Assembly (NCBI RefSeq): GCF_025947365.1
Contig: NZ_CP110012.1
Location: forward strand, 2,356,001 to 2,420,000
Origin: Flavobacterium sp. N502540
GTDB taxonomy: Bacteria; Bacteroidota; Bacteroidia; Flavobacteriales; Flavobacteriaceae
Reading direction: 5' to 3'
DNA length: 64,000 nucleotides
Notes under the pieces: model-generated
What the model was told of the DNA's origin: nothing
Seen by the model: the letters and a program-made list of their open reading frames with translations, nothing else
Databases searched by the model: none
Part shown: piece after piece, positions 1 through 8,442 of the stretch
Position numbering within the stretch: position 1 is the stretch's first letter
Layout of the letters: each line of letters opens with the position of its first letter
Program-made: the position numbers and the translations under genes

Positions 1-550
1 CAGTCAATAAATCAGGTGTAGTGATTAAATTTGCTGCCTGACCTTTGTAGGCTCTAACACCTGTATCTTCAAAGGCTTGTGCCAGTGCCAAAAAGGTTGG
101 ATAGTCATGAAACGGGTCAAAAGCTCCTCCAACGGTAAAGTCAAAAGTAGGTTTAGCGACAAAGTTTGCACTTGCTGGTCCGCCCAGTCCCGCAATCAAA
201 AACTTAACGTGATCGGACTCGTGTGCTGCTATTTGTTCAAAAACTTTTCGATCTCTTCCTCCATTTTCTGATGCCGGAATTACACCGGAATCTAACGCCA
301 TGGCATAAAATTCGTTTTCCAGATATTCTAAAGTTAAGGCAAATTGTAGCGCTCCAATCGGAGTTGCAGGTGTTGCGGTAATGTCTTTTGCCAATGCTTT
401 ATTGGCCATTGCAGATAATCCGAAAGGGATTGATGCATAGGCTAATGTTTTTCCAATACTTCCAAACTGATTAAAACTGTCTCTTCTTGAACCAGTGCTT
501 CTCATCAAGCTATCATCAGTAAACGTTTCTATAAATTTTAAAATATTCAT
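1..550 (-). CDS. Ferritin-like domain protein (partial, C-terminus outside window)
   Basis: The reading frame starts at ATG 550-548 and runs off the left edge with no stop, giving about 183 residues. It looks like the ferritin-like/desiccation-related family (PF13668 type): 'LQFALTLEYLENEFY' followed by 'AAHESDHVKFL' gives the Glu...ExxH spacing of a helical-bundle ferritin fold, and 'FEDTGVRAYKG' is the third helix motif. The same helices appear in the neighbour 27 bp upstream (577-1323), so the two are probably one minus-strand transcription unit and ancient duplicates. The N-terminus (MNILKFIETFTDDSLM...) has 'SRRDSF' and a weak hydrophobic stretch, but no clear Tat lipobox like its neighbour. 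Metal binding is inferred from the family; the function is not known. Confidence 0.75.
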   Translation of the reverse strand, partial: MNILKFIETFTDDSLMRSTGSRRDSFNQFGSIGKTLAYASIPFGLSAMANKALAKDITATPATPIGALQFALTLEYLENEFYAMALDSGVIPASENGGRDRKVFEQIAAHESDHVKFLIAGLGGPASANFVAKPTFDFTVGGAFDPFHDYPTFLALAQAFEDTGVRAYKGQAANLITTPDLLT

Positions 551-576
551 AATTTCTATGTTTTAGCTTGTTAAGA

Positions 577-1323
577 TTAAGGTAAATATTTGGCTGTGAA
601 TTTTGTGGTAATGAAGCCTCCCGCAATTGGTAGAATTTTTGAAGGGTCCTGAGCAACATCCAAACCGGTGCTTACATTTACAATATCATCGCCGGCAAAA
701 TCCTTAGAGTTAGGATTGATCAAGCTTCTGATAGCTGAGGCGTGTCTGGCTTCTACCGAAACAATTTTTCCGGCTAAAAGTAAATAATCAGCACTTTTAA
801 TTAGTTTTCCTGCTCCGTTATAAGCAGCAACTCCGGTATCTTCAAGAGCTTTTGCTGTAGCAAGAACCTCAGTACGGCTGTTGAAATTTAAAGAGCCATA
901 ATTAAAAGCCAAGGAGGGAAGCAGTTGTGAACTTGGGTCAGGAAGTGCTCCGGTTAAAGCGGCCTTAAAAAAATCCCTGTGAATTACTTCGTGATGATAC
1001 AAATCTGTTAATACCTGACGTTCGATAGGATTAAAAGTGACATTAAAGCTTGTTGAGTTTACCACTTTAGTATAAAAATCGGCTTCCAGCTGTTCCAGAG
1101 CATACGCGTAGGTCAGTACTCCAAAATCACCGGACCCTAAATCAAAAACTCCATTTCTGATTCCGGGCAGCGTAGTGTCCTCCATATCATCGTCATTGTC
1201 ATTATCGCTGCACCCAGCCATAAGAAGGCCTGCACCAACTAATGTAAGGCCGCTGAGCTTAAGAAAGCTCCTTCTGTTGTTCAATGAAGGGTCAACTTCA
1301 TGAATTTTAACTTCGTTTTTCAT
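577..1323 (-). CDS. Tat-type lipoprotein with ferritin-like domain
   Basis: 248 residues from ATG 1323-1321; the frame also opens at TTG 1329, but the ATG is preferred. The N-terminus has a twin-arginine motif (N-R-R-S-F-L-K, residues 16-22), a hydrophobic stretch and a lipobox ending at Cys38, then an Asp/Asn-rich linker, so this should be an exported lipoprotein folded before export. The rest reads as a ferritin-like helical bundle: 'YAYALEQLEADFY', 'HHEVIHRDFF', 'ALEDTGVAAYNGAG' and 'VEARHASAI'. These supply the Glu and His pairs expected of a di-iron carboxylate fold (PF13668-like, desiccation-related). It is followed on the same strand by a paralogue after 26 bp. Any iron or stress role is inference. 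Confidence 0.8.
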   Translation of the reverse strand: MKNEVKIHEVDPSLNNRRSFLKLSGLTLVGAGLLMAGCSDNDNDDDMEDTTLPGIRNGVFDLGSGDFGVLTYAYALEQLEADFYTKVVNSTSFNVTFNPIERQVLTDLYHHEVIHRDFFKAALTGALPDPSSQLLPSLAFNYGSLNFNSRTEVLATAKALEDTGVAAYNGAGKLIKSADYLLLAGKIVSVEARHASAIRSLINPNSKDFAGDDIVNVSTGLDVAQDPSKILPIAGGFITTKFTAKYLP

Positions 1324-1448
1324 AATCAAGGATTTTAAAAGGTTAAAAGCATGTATTCAGGTATTAACGAAATTTTAAGGCTTGCGGTTTTGAAAAAGAA
1401 GTTAATTTTAAAAAACACTCTGAAATTTTAAATGGGATAACGTGTTTT

Positions 1449-1480
1449 TTGTTTTATTTTAGGTAATTCTACTATATTTG
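1449..1480 (+). promoter_or_regulatory. Promoter of the LacI-family gene
   Basis: TTG at 1449-1451 (-33 element) is followed after 21 bp by TATATTTG at 1473-1480, which matches the Bacteroidota -7 consensus TAnnTTTG. The start codon lies 27 bp downstream at 1508. Confidence 0.7.
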
Positions 1481-1507
1481 TATTAATTACATAAAATTTA
1501 TTTTTAA

Positions 1508-2536
1508 ATGAAAGCTAAAGCAACTCTAAAGCAAATTGCGAAGGAACTGGGTGTTTCTGTATCGACTGTTTCTAAGGCGTTAAATGATAGCCCGGAGATC
1601 AGTGAGCAAACAAAGGTGAAGATTAAGGAGTATGCCAAACTCAAAAACTATAAACCGAATGTTATTGGTTTGAATTTAAAGAATCGTAAAACCAAAACAA
1701 TAGGTGTAATTATACCTAATATACTTAACTCCTTTTTTGCAAAGGTTTTTAGTGGTATCGAAAAAGTAGCCGATAAAAAAGGATATAATGTAATTACTTG
1801 TATTTCGAACGAATCTCTGGAAAAAGAAGTTCATACGCTTGAAATGTTAAGCAACGGAACGATTGACGGATTTATATTGTCAGTATCTGAAGAAGCACAA
1901 AAATTGGAAGATTATGGTCACTTTTCGGCGATCATTGCTGATGGAACACCTATTGTGATGTTTGACAGAATAGCCGATGGAGTAGAATGTGACAAAGTAA
2001 TAGTAGACGATTTTGATTCTGCTTTAAATTCAACACAACATTTAATTGATTTAGGATGTAAAAATATTGCTCTGATTTCATCAGTAGACAATTTGAGTGT
2101 TGGGAAATTAAGAGCCGACGGTTATTTAAAAGCATTAGCAGACAATAATATTCCGGTAAATGAAAATATAATTCTTCGTACCGATTCGGAAGAAGATATG
2201 AAAGCTAAGATTGATGGCATTTTCGAACATAAAATTGATGCGATTTTTGCTTTGGATGAGAATGATTCGGTGGCCGCTTTACGAGTAAGTCTGAAAAAAG
2301 GATATAAGGTTCCGGAAGATATTTCAATCATAGGTTTTGCGGATGGAATTTTAGCTTCAAGACGTTTGTCGCCAAGTTTAACAACAGTAAGTCAGCATGG
2401 AGTAGAAATAGGTGAGGTCGCAGCCAGACAGTTAATTAAACGTTTAGAGGAGGAATCTGAAGAAGAAACATCAGATTATGAAACAATCGTCATCAAAACA
2501 AAACTGAAAGAACGAGAGTCTACAAGAAAGAAATAA
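1508..2536 (+). CDS. LacI/PurR-family transcriptional regulator
   Basis: 342 residues, the usual length for the family. The N-terminal helix-turn-helix (residues about 6-26, 'TLKQIAKELGVSVSTVSKAL') and hinge region ('NYKPNVIGLNLK') are followed by a periplasmic-binding-protein-like effector domain beginning 'KTIGVIIPNILNSFF'. 'VPEDISIIGFADG' and 'LSPSLTTVSQHG' near the C-terminus are standard LacI effector-domain motifs. The gene stands alone with its own promoter and terminator; no sugar-utilisation genes are adjacent, so its regulon cannot be read from context. The effector is unknown. Confidence 0.92.
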   Translation: MKAKATLKQIAKELGVSVSTVSKALNDSPEISEQTKVKIKEYAKLKNYKPNVIGLNLKNRKTKTIGVIIPNILNSFFAKVFSGIEKVADKKGYNVITCISNESLEKEVHTLEMLSNGTIDGFILSVSEEAQKLEDYGHFSAIIADGTPIVMFDRIADGVECDKVIVDDFDSALNSTQHLIDLGCKNIALISSVDNLSVGKLRADGYLKALADNNIPVNENIILRTDSEEDMKAKIDGIFEHKIDAIFALDENDSVAALRVSLKKGYKVPEDISIIGFADGILASRRLSPSLTTVSQHGVEIGEVAARQLIKRLEEESEEETSDYETIVIKTKLKERESTRKK

Positions 2537-2542
2537 GCATAA

Positions 2543-2570
2543 AAAAACATCCGCCATGGCGGATGTTTTT
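2543..2570. terminator. Bidirectional intrinsic terminator
   Basis: A perfect 28-bp palindrome (arms AAAAACATCCGCCA / TGGCGGATGTTTTT) lies between the stop of the LacI gene and the stop of the minus-strand gene at 2580, and has a T-run on both strands. It can serve both convergent genes. Confidence 0.85.
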
Positions 2571-2579
2571 TTTATTCAA

Positions 2580-3068
2580 TTATTTTACGGACTCTTCATT
2601 TATTATTTGTGGGCTATGTAAATTAGGACCATCCCAAATTGTGTATGTCTTTAGATATTCTAATATAATTTTTTGTGTTTTAAAATCATACTTTTTTAAA
2701 TAGGTTACAAGTGAACCAGAGTCTTTTTCGCTATAATAGAAAAGATATTTGTTGCTTTTTTCGAGAATTCCCCAATAATTATTAGCTCCTGATCCTAGAG
2801 AATAAAATCGAACTAAGAGTATGTTTTTATTTTTTTCATTTGGAAAAATATCAATACATTTCTTAACCCCGATTGCATTCTGGTAGTGTTTAATTGGTAA
2901 GGCTTCTTTCTTTATTCCAAATTGATTGTAATCAATTAAAAATTGAATTATTTCTTTTTGGTATTTCTTTATCCTATAATCTTTATCTACTCCAAATCCT
3001 TTTTGACTGTAGGTATTAAATGAGGAAATGAAGAACAAAAAGCTTAAAATTAATTTAAAATTGAACAT
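2580..3068 (-). CDS. Hypothetical secreted protein downstream of polA
   Basis: 162 residues starting at ATG 3068-3066. A longer frame reaches into the end of polA, but this ATG gives a clean signal peptide (MFNFKLILSFLFFISSFNTYSQ, cleavage after 'SYS/Q'). The mature part is basic, rich in Lys and aromatics, with one Cys, and no domain is recognised. It starts 19 bp after the polA stop on the same strand and may be read through from polA, although no functional link is evident. Its base composition is more AT-rich than polA, which fits a lineage-specific gene. Confidence 0.65.
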   Translation of the reverse strand: MFNFKLILSFLFFISSFNTYSQKGFGVDKDYRIKKYQKEIIQFLIDYNQFGIKKEALPIKHYQNAIGVKKCIDIFPNEKNKNILLVRFYSLGSGANNYWGILEKSNKYLFYYSEKDSGSLVTYLKKYDFKTQKIILEYLKTYTIWDGPNLHSPQIINEESVK

Positions 3069-3087
3069 AAAAGAACCCTGAAATAAA

Positions 3088-5931
3088 TTAATGGGCTGCC
3101 AGCCAGTCTTTGCCCATTCCAAGTTCAACTTCTAGAGGAACTGCCATCGTAAAGGCGTTTTCCATTTCGTGTTTGATCATAGGCTGAATTTTTTCGAGTT
3201 CATCATTGTGAACATCGAACACAAGCTCATCATGTACCTGAAGCAGCATTTTAGATTTCCAGTTTTCGTCTTTTAGTTTTTTATGAATGTTGATCATCGC
3301 GATTTTAATCACATCGGCAGCACTTCCCTGAATGGGTGCATTTACAGCATTTCGTTCAGCGGCACTTCTCACCACTGCATTTGCCGAGTTGATGTCTTTT
3401 AAATAACGGCGACGGCCTAAAATGGTCTGCACATATCCTTTTTCACGCGCAAATTCAATTTGTTCGGAAATATACGATTTCAGTCTCGGATATGTTTTGT
3501 AATACGCTTCGATCAAAGCGGCGCTTTCACTACGGGATAAAGAAGTCTGATTGCTCAGTCCGAAAGCAGAAACACCGTAGATAATTCCAAAGTTAACCGT
3601 TTTTGCATTGCTTCTTTGTTCGCGGGAAACTTCCTCCAAAGGCACATCAAAAACTTTGGCTGCAGTTGCTCTGTGAATGTCTTCTCCGTTTTTAAAAGCG
3701 GCAATCATATTTTCTTCACCACTTAATGCGGCAATAATTCTTAATTCTATCTGCGAGTAATCGGCAGAAATTAAAGTATAGTTTTCATCACGTGCGACAA
3801 AAGCTTTACGAATCTGACGTCCTCTTTCGGTACGAATCGGGATATTTTGTAAATTCGGATTGTTAGAACTCAAACGGCCTGTTGCGGCAACAGTCTGCAT
3901 ATAATCCGTATGAACGCGTTGTGTCTTTTTGTCCACCTGTTCCGGTAAAGCCAGAATGTAAGTGCTTTGTAATTTCACCATTTGACGCCAATCCAGAATT
4001 TCTTTTACAATTGGATTGTCGTTGGCCAAATAAGTTAAAACTTCCTCGCCGGTTGCATACTGACCGGTTTTGGTTTTCTTTTGTTTTGCTCCGCCAATTT
4101 TAAGTTTGTCAAACAAAATGTCGCCCAGCTGTTTAGGAGAAGCCAGGTTGAATTTCTCTCCGGCAGTTTCGTATATCTTCTGTTCTAGCGATTTGATTTC
4201 AACATCCATTTCTTTTGACATCGCCTTTAAAAACTCAACATCCAGACGAATTCCTTCTGTTTCCATGGCTGCTAAAACGCTTACTAGCGGAATCTCAATT
4301 TCGTCAAACAGTTTTTTAGTCTCGGTTTTGTCTAATTCTGTAGTGAAGATTTCTTTCAGCTGTAAAGTGATATCAGCATCTTCGGCAGCATATTCCTTAA
4401 TATCTTCAAGAGCTACATCGCGCATTGAAATCTGATTTTTTCCTTTTTTGCCAATCAATTCCTCAATTGGTTTTGGAGCATATTTCAAATAAGTTTCCGA
4501 TAAAATATCCATGTTATGACGCATATCCGGATTGATCAGGTAGTGTGCAATCATGGTATCAAAAAGTTTTCCTTTTACCGTTATGCCATAATTAGAAAGG
4601 ATTTTTAAATCGTATTTTAAATTCTGACCTATTTTTTCAATGTTTTCATTCTCAAAGAAAGGTCTGAATTTTTCAATTAAAACATGAGCTTCTTCCTGAC
4701 TTTCCGGAAATGGAACATAAAAAGCTTTTCCTTTTTCGTAAGAGAATGCAATACCAACCAATTCGGCATGCAAAGCATCTAATCCGGTAGTTTCGGTATC
4801 AAAACAAACAGAAGTCTGGTTTTGCAGATTCTGTAAAAGTAATTTTATTCCCAAATCCCCTTGAATCGCCTGATAGGAGTGAGGAGTATTTTCTAAAGTA
4901 TTGTAAAAGGAAGTTCGGGCTGTTTCTGTATTTTCCTCGCTGGAGCCTCCTCCAAAGAGATCAAACTGATCTTCGTTTTTAGGCTGTGGTTTTTTATACA
5001 ATTTAGCGTCAGAAACCGGAGCTGAAGTTGTTTCATTCTCGCCTCCTGTTTTAAATAAATTATCAAATTGTTCCGCCATTCGTCTGAATTCCAATTCCTG
5101 AAAAATAGCTTCGGTTTTTTCAATATCGGGACGTGTTAACTCATAATCGTTTTCATCAAAAGTTACCGGGCAGTCTAATAAAATGGTTGCCAATTTTTTA
5201 GATAACAATCCTTTCTCTTTATTGGCCTCAATATTCTCCTTCATTTTTCCTTTCAGCTTGTCTGTATTCGCTAATAGGTTTTCCATTGTTCCAAATTCCT
5301 TAAGAAGCTTTTTGGCAGTTACCTCACCAACTCCCGGAAGTCCCGGAATATTATCGGCAGCATCACCCATCATTCCAAGAAAATCGATCACCTGTTCCGG
5401 ACGTTCGATTTCGAATTTGGCTAAAACTTCAGGAACTCCCCAAATCTCAATCCCATTCCCCATACGGGCAGGCTTGTACATGAAGATATTCTCAGAAACC
5501 AATTGGGCAAAATCCTTATCGGGAGTTACCATAAAAACTTTATAATTCTGTTTTTCTGCTTGCTTGGCGATAGTTCCAATTAAATCGTCAGCTTCAAAAC
5601 CTGATTCTTCGATAATCGGAATGTGCATGGCTTTTAATAATTCACATATATAAGGAACTGCAATTTTTATGGCTTCCGGTGTTACATCACGATTGGCTTT
5701 GTATTCCGGGAATATTTCGTTACGCAATGCGCTTCCGCCTTTATCAAAAGCTACAGCCAGATGATCCGGTTTTTCACGTTTGATAACATCCAAAAGCGAA
5801 TTCATGAATCCCATGATTGCCGATGTATCCATTCCTTTAGAGTTAATCCTTGGGTTTTTTATGAAGGCGTAATAGCCACGAAATATTAAAGCGTAAGCAT
5901 CAAGTAGAAAAAGGCGTTTTTGTGACGACAT
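3088..5931 (-). CDS. polA: DNA polymerase I
   Basis: 947 residues, all three domains intact. The 5'-3' nuclease occupies about 1-300 ('LLDAYALIFRGYYAF', 'GFEADDLIGTIA', 'TPDKDFAQLV', 'GDAADNIPGLPGVG'). The 3'-5' proofreading exonuclease spans about 360-540 and keeps its acidic residues ('FDTETTGLD' near 377 and 'YAAEDADITLQL'). The polymerase follows: motif A 'DYSQIELRI' near 721, motif B 'RSNAKTVNFGIIYGVSAFG', motif C 'VHDELVFD' near 899. It acts in Okazaki fragment processing and excision repair. A -7 box (TAACTTTG, minus strand) lies 26 bp upstream of the start. Confidence 0.97.
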   Translation of the reverse strand: MSSQKRLFLLDAYALIFRGYYAFIKNPRINSKGMDTSAIMGFMNSLLDVIKREKPDHLAVAFDKGGSALRNEIFPEYKANRDVTPEAIKIAVPYICELLKAMHIPIIEESGFEADDLIGTIAKQAEKQNYKVFMVTPDKDFAQLVSENIFMYKPARMGNGIEIWGVPEVLAKFEIERPEQVIDFLGMMGDAADNIPGLPGVGEVTAKKLLKEFGTMENLLANTDKLKGKMKENIEANKEKGLLSKKLATILLDCPVTFDENDYELTRPDIEKTEAIFQELEFRRMAEQFDNLFKTGGENETTSAPVSDAKLYKKPQPKNEDQFDLFGGGSSEENTETARTSFYNTLENTPHSYQAIQGDLGIKLLLQNLQNQTSVCFDTETTGLDALHAELVGIAFSYEKGKAFYVPFPESQEEAHVLIEKFRPFFENENIEKIGQNLKYDLKILSNYGITVKGKLFDTMIAHYLINPDMRHNMDILSETYLKYAPKPIEELIGKKGKNQISMRDVALEDIKEYAAEDADITLQLKEIFTTELDKTETKKLFDEIEIPLVSVLAAMETEGIRLDVEFLKAMSKEMDVEIKSLEQKIYETAGEKFNLASPKQLGDILFDKLKIGGAKQKKTKTGQYATGEEVLTYLANDNPIVKEILDWRQMVKLQSTYILALPEQVDKKTQRVHTDYMQTVAATGRLSSNNPNLQNIPIRTERGRQIRKAFVARDENYTLISADYSQIELRIIAALSGEENMIAAFKNGEDIHRATAAKVFDVPLEEVSREQRSNAKTVNFGIIYGVSAFGLSNQTSLSRSESAALIEAYYKTYPRLKSYISEQIEFAREKGYVQTILGRRRYLKDINSANAVVRSAAERNAVNAPIQGSAADVIKIAMINIHKKLKDENWKSKMLLQVHDELVFDVHNDELEKIQPMIKHEMENAFTMAVPLEVELGMGKDWLAAH

Positions 5932-5956
5932 AAGTACAATTTATCAATTCAATTTT

Positions 5957-5964
5957 CAAAGTTA
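5957..5964 (-). promoter_or_regulatory. -7 element of the polA promoter
   Basis: On the minus strand this reads TAACTTTG, a match to TAnnTTTG, 26 bp upstream of the polA start. No TTG -33 element was found at the usual distance. Confidence 0.45.
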
Positions 5965-6112
5965 CGAATATCACTATAATATTAGGGAAGAAAATGCTTT
6001 GTTATTTGTTTTTCAGAAATACCGGAAGATTTGACAGCTATTTTCTGAAAACTTTGAAAAATTGCAAACCAAAAGATTTTTTTTGCCGTAAGTGAATAAA
6101 AAACAATGTGTT

Positions 6113-7648
6113 ATGAGAGAAAATTTATTTACACCGCGATCACTTTTTTTGATGGGATTAATGTCATTTTTAGGTGCATGTTCTAATGATGACGACAGAA
6201 CTCCAATTCCACAGCCAGAACCAGAACCAATGCCTAGTACTGCCCCTCCGGTAGACTTCACCGCATTAAGCAATGATAACAAAGTTTTTTACTTTAATGC
6301 CAAAGATTTAAAAACTCCTGTTCGTTCTTATTCTATAACAGGATTACAATCAGGCGAGAGTATCATTAGTATTGACTACAGACCTGCTACAGGTCAATTA
6401 TATGGATTGGGCTCTACCAGCAGATTATATACCATAAATGAAAGTTCGGGATTAGCAACAGCTTTAGGAACAGCATCTTTCTCTCCGGCAATTGAAGGAA
6501 CATCGTCTTCTATAGATTTTAACCCCACGGTTGACAGGGTACGGCTAGTGTCTAATAACGGAAAAAATCTGAGATTGCATCCCGAACTCGGAACTGTAGC
6601 TGCAACCGACGGAAATATTAACGGGATAGCGAATGCTCAGGTAGGAGCGATTGCTTATACCAATAGTCTTTCAGGAAGTACGACGACACAGCTTTTTGAT
6701 ATTGATTATGCTACGGATAAATTGTACCTGCAAAATCCTCCAAATGATGGAACCCTTCAGGAAGTAGGGAGCTTAAAAGTTGATTTTTCAGGAGTTGGAG
6801 GTTTTGATATACAGCCCGATTCGAATTTAGGAATAGCAGTAAATAATAAAAATAGCGAATCAAGATTATATACGATTAATTTAACGAATGGAGAAGCAAC
6901 CTGGGTCGGGGTTTTTACACAGCAGATTGTTGAAGTAGCTTTTAAGACAAAACCTATCGCTTTCGCAACGTCCGAAACAAACATTTTGTATCGATTTAAT
7001 CCGGTTACAGGAACTTCAAATTCAGTTGCTCTGATGGGGATGAATTCAAGTGAGCAGGTGGTTGGTTTGGACTTCAGGCCAGCAAACGGAGCGCTTTATG
7101 CCCTAACCAATCAAAACAGACTGTTAACGATTAATTCTTCAAACGGACAGGTGACCGCTGTTGGTGCTGGATTGTCTCCAACATTGTCAGGACAGAATTT
7201 TGGTTTTGATTTTAATCCAACGGTTGACAGAATACGTGTGGTAAGCAATACAGGACAAAATCTCCGACTGCACCCGGATACAGGGGTTGTTGCTGCTGCA
7301 GATCTCAGTCTTAATCCGGGGACACCATCCGTTACAGCTGCCGCTTACACGAATAATTTTGCACAAGCTTCGACTACACAGTTATTTGTTATCGATTCCG
7401 GTACTAATAGCTTGTATCTGCAAAATCCTCCAAACAACGGAACTTTAGTATTAGTAGGCAGTCTTGGAGTGGCAGCCACAGGAATGAATGGTTTTGACAT
7501 AGGAGGTAACAGTAATGAAGCTTTTGCAGTATTAACAGTTAGTGGTGTACAGTCTGTTTATAAGATTAATCTAACCACCGGTACAGCAACAAAAACAGTT
7601 GATTTTTCTCCGGCAGTTACTTCGATGACTTTAGGATTGGGCTTTTAA
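6113..7648 (+). CDS. Lipoprotein with two DUF4394 repeats
   Basis: 511 residues from ATG 6113; an in-frame GTG at 6092 would add seven residues. The signal peptide ends in a lipobox with Cys23 ('MSFLGAC'), followed by an acidic and Pro/Glu-rich linker. The body consists of two homologous halves of about 230 residues each (roughly 45-275 and 280-510). Each contains 'DFNPTVDR(V/I)R(L/V)VSN', 'NLRLHP', 'LYLQNPPN(D/N)GTL' and 'FDI', which are DUF4394 hallmarks. Repeated Leu-Tyr-xxx-Ile strands suggest a beta-propeller-like fold, but this is inference. It probably sits at the cell surface or in the periplasm. The gene is flanked by its own terminator and is not in an operon. Confidence 0.88.
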   Translation: MRENLFTPRSLFLMGLMSFLGACSNDDDRTPIPQPEPEPMPSTAPPVDFTALSNDNKVFYFNAKDLKTPVRSYSITGLQSGESIISIDYRPATGQLYGLGSTSRLYTINESSGLATALGTASFSPAIEGTSSSIDFNPTVDRVRLVSNNGKNLRLHPELGTVAATDGNINGIANAQVGAIAYTNSLSGSTTTQLFDIDYATDKLYLQNPPNDGTLQEVGSLKVDFSGVGGFDIQPDSNLGIAVNNKNSESRLYTINLTNGEATWVGVFTQQIVEVAFKTKPIAFATSETNILYRFNPVTGTSNSVALMGMNSSEQVVGLDFRPANGALYALTNQNRLLTINSSNGQVTAVGAGLSPTLSGQNFGFDFNPTVDRIRVVSNTGQNLRLHPDTGVVAAADLSLNPGTPSVTAAAYTNNFAQASTTQLFVIDSGTNSLYLQNPPNNGTLVLVGSLGVAATGMNGFDIGGNSNEAFAVLTVSGVQSVYKINLTTGTATKTVDFSPAVTSMTLGLGF

Positions 7649-7674
7649 AAGATAGAATAAAATATACATGCGAT

Positions 7675-7705
7675 AAAGCGACAGGATATTCCGGTCGCTT
7701 TTTTT
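7675..7705 (+). terminator. Intrinsic terminator after the DUF4394 gene
   Basis: Arms AAAGCGAC (7675-7682) and GTCGCTTT (7694-7701), loop of 11, followed by a T-run, 26 bp after the stop. Confidence 0.75.
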
Positions 7706-7740
7706 ATAAATTAAAGTTAAAATTTTAATAGGATATCATT

Positions 7741-7776
7741 TCTTCATTTTGTCTTCATATTACGAGGGTAATTTTG
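7741..7776 (+). promoter_or_regulatory. Promoter with tandem TCTTCAT boxes (candidate response-regulator site)
   Basis: TCTTCAT occurs at 7741-7747 and again at 7752-7758, an 11-bp (one helical turn) direct repeat. A perfect -7 box, TAATTTTG, follows at 7769-7776, and TTG at 7749-7751 is 17 bp before it. The same boxes with the same distance to the -7 element lie upstream of the paralogous gene at 10574. Repeats one helical turn apart that overlap the -33 region are typical of OmpR/PhoB-type activator sites. Control by the regulator at 8443 is inferred. Confidence 0.6.
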
Positions 7777-7818
7777 ATCTGTAAAATAAAAGGTATTAAT
7801 ATAAAAAATGTAGAAATC

Positions 7819-8016
7819 ATGAGAAATTTATTGATGTTAGTAGTAGCAGTTTTAGGAACAAGCGTTATGGTGCATGCATTTCCTGCCAAAGATGTTAAAC
7901 CGGCTCCTGCAAAAGAAGTAAAAGCAACCAAACATCCTAAACACAAAGCGGATAAAAAAGTAAAATCAGCAAAAACGGCAGTTCCAAAAACAGAAGCTCC
8001 AAAAGCAAAAAAATAA
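7819..8016 (+). CDS. Small secreted basic Lys/Ala/Pro-rich protein, copy 1
   Basis: 65 residues from ATG 7819. A longer frame from 7774 would overlap the -7 box and is rejected. The signal peptide 'MRNLLMLVVAVLGTSVMVHA' is almost identical to those of the genes at 8062 and 10574. The mature chain is low in complexity and strongly basic, built from Lys, Ala, Pro, Thr, Val and His ('APAKEVKATKHPKHKADKK'), with no Cys or Trp, so it is likely disordered. In composition and layout it resembles E. coli Asr, an acid-induced periplasmic protein, though alignable homology cannot be shown here. Its promoter carries candidate response-regulator boxes, and it is probably cotranscribed with the copy at 8062. 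Confidence 0.75.
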   Translation: MRNLLMLVVAVLGTSVMVHAFPAKDVKPAPAKEVKATKHPKHKADKKVKSAKTAVPKTEAPKAKK

Positions 8017-8061
8017 GACTATAAAAGGATAAAAAAGATAAATCAATTAAAATTAAAAGTT

Positions 8062-8253
8062 ATGAAAAATCTAGTAATGTTACTCGTGGCAGTTTTAGGA
8101 ACAAGTGTAATGGTTAGCGCACAAACAGCTCCGGCACAGACAGCTCCTGCAAAAGAAGTGAAAGCAACTAAACATCACAAAAACAAAGCCGATAAAAAAA
8201 TGAAATCGCAAAAAAGCGAAGCTCCAAAAGCAGAAACAACCAAAATGAAATAG
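8062..8253 (+). CDS. Small secreted basic Lys/Ala/Pro-rich protein, copy 2
   Basis: 63 residues, a paralogue of the upstream gene 45 bp away. The signal peptide 'MKNLVMLLVAVLGTSVMVSA' is conserved, and the mature part shares 'APAKEVKATKH' and 'NKADKKMKS'. A duplicated 'QTAPA' unit follows the cleavage site. No -7 box lies in the 45-bp gap, so it should depend on the promoter at 7741-7776. A terminator follows at 8336-8365. It is probably periplasmic, disordered and highly cationic; an acid or envelope stress role is suggested only by analogy with Asr. Confidence 0.75.
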   Translation: MKNLVMLLVAVLGTSVMVSAQTAPAQTAPAKEVKATKHHKNKADKKMKSQKSEAPKAETTKMK

Positions 8254-8335
8254 GAAAAATTGTTTTCGTTTTGCTTTCAAAGAATTGTAGATGGGGCAAA
8301 ACAGAAGTAATGATTATGAGAATGCGGTTGAAGAG

Positions 8336-8365
8336 AGCCGGTAAAGAAATTTACTGGCTTTTTTT
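8336..8365 (+). terminator. Intrinsic terminator separating the small-protein genes from the regulator
   Basis: Arms AGCCGGTAAA / TTTACTGGCT (one G-U pair), tetraloop GAAA, then seven T. It lies 78 bp before the response-regulator start, so the regulator is likely expressed largely separately. Confidence 0.8.
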
Positions 8366-8442
8366 ATTCGTTAATTTTTTTAATAATGCGCAGCAATACT
8401 TTTTATAATTGCTTAAATTTAGTTGCGCTTAAAAGCTATACT

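Noticed and set aside
7774..7818. Upstream in-frame ATG of small-protein copy 1
   Set aside because: It overlaps the end of the -7 box and would put hydrophilic residues before the conserved signal peptide shared with the other copies.
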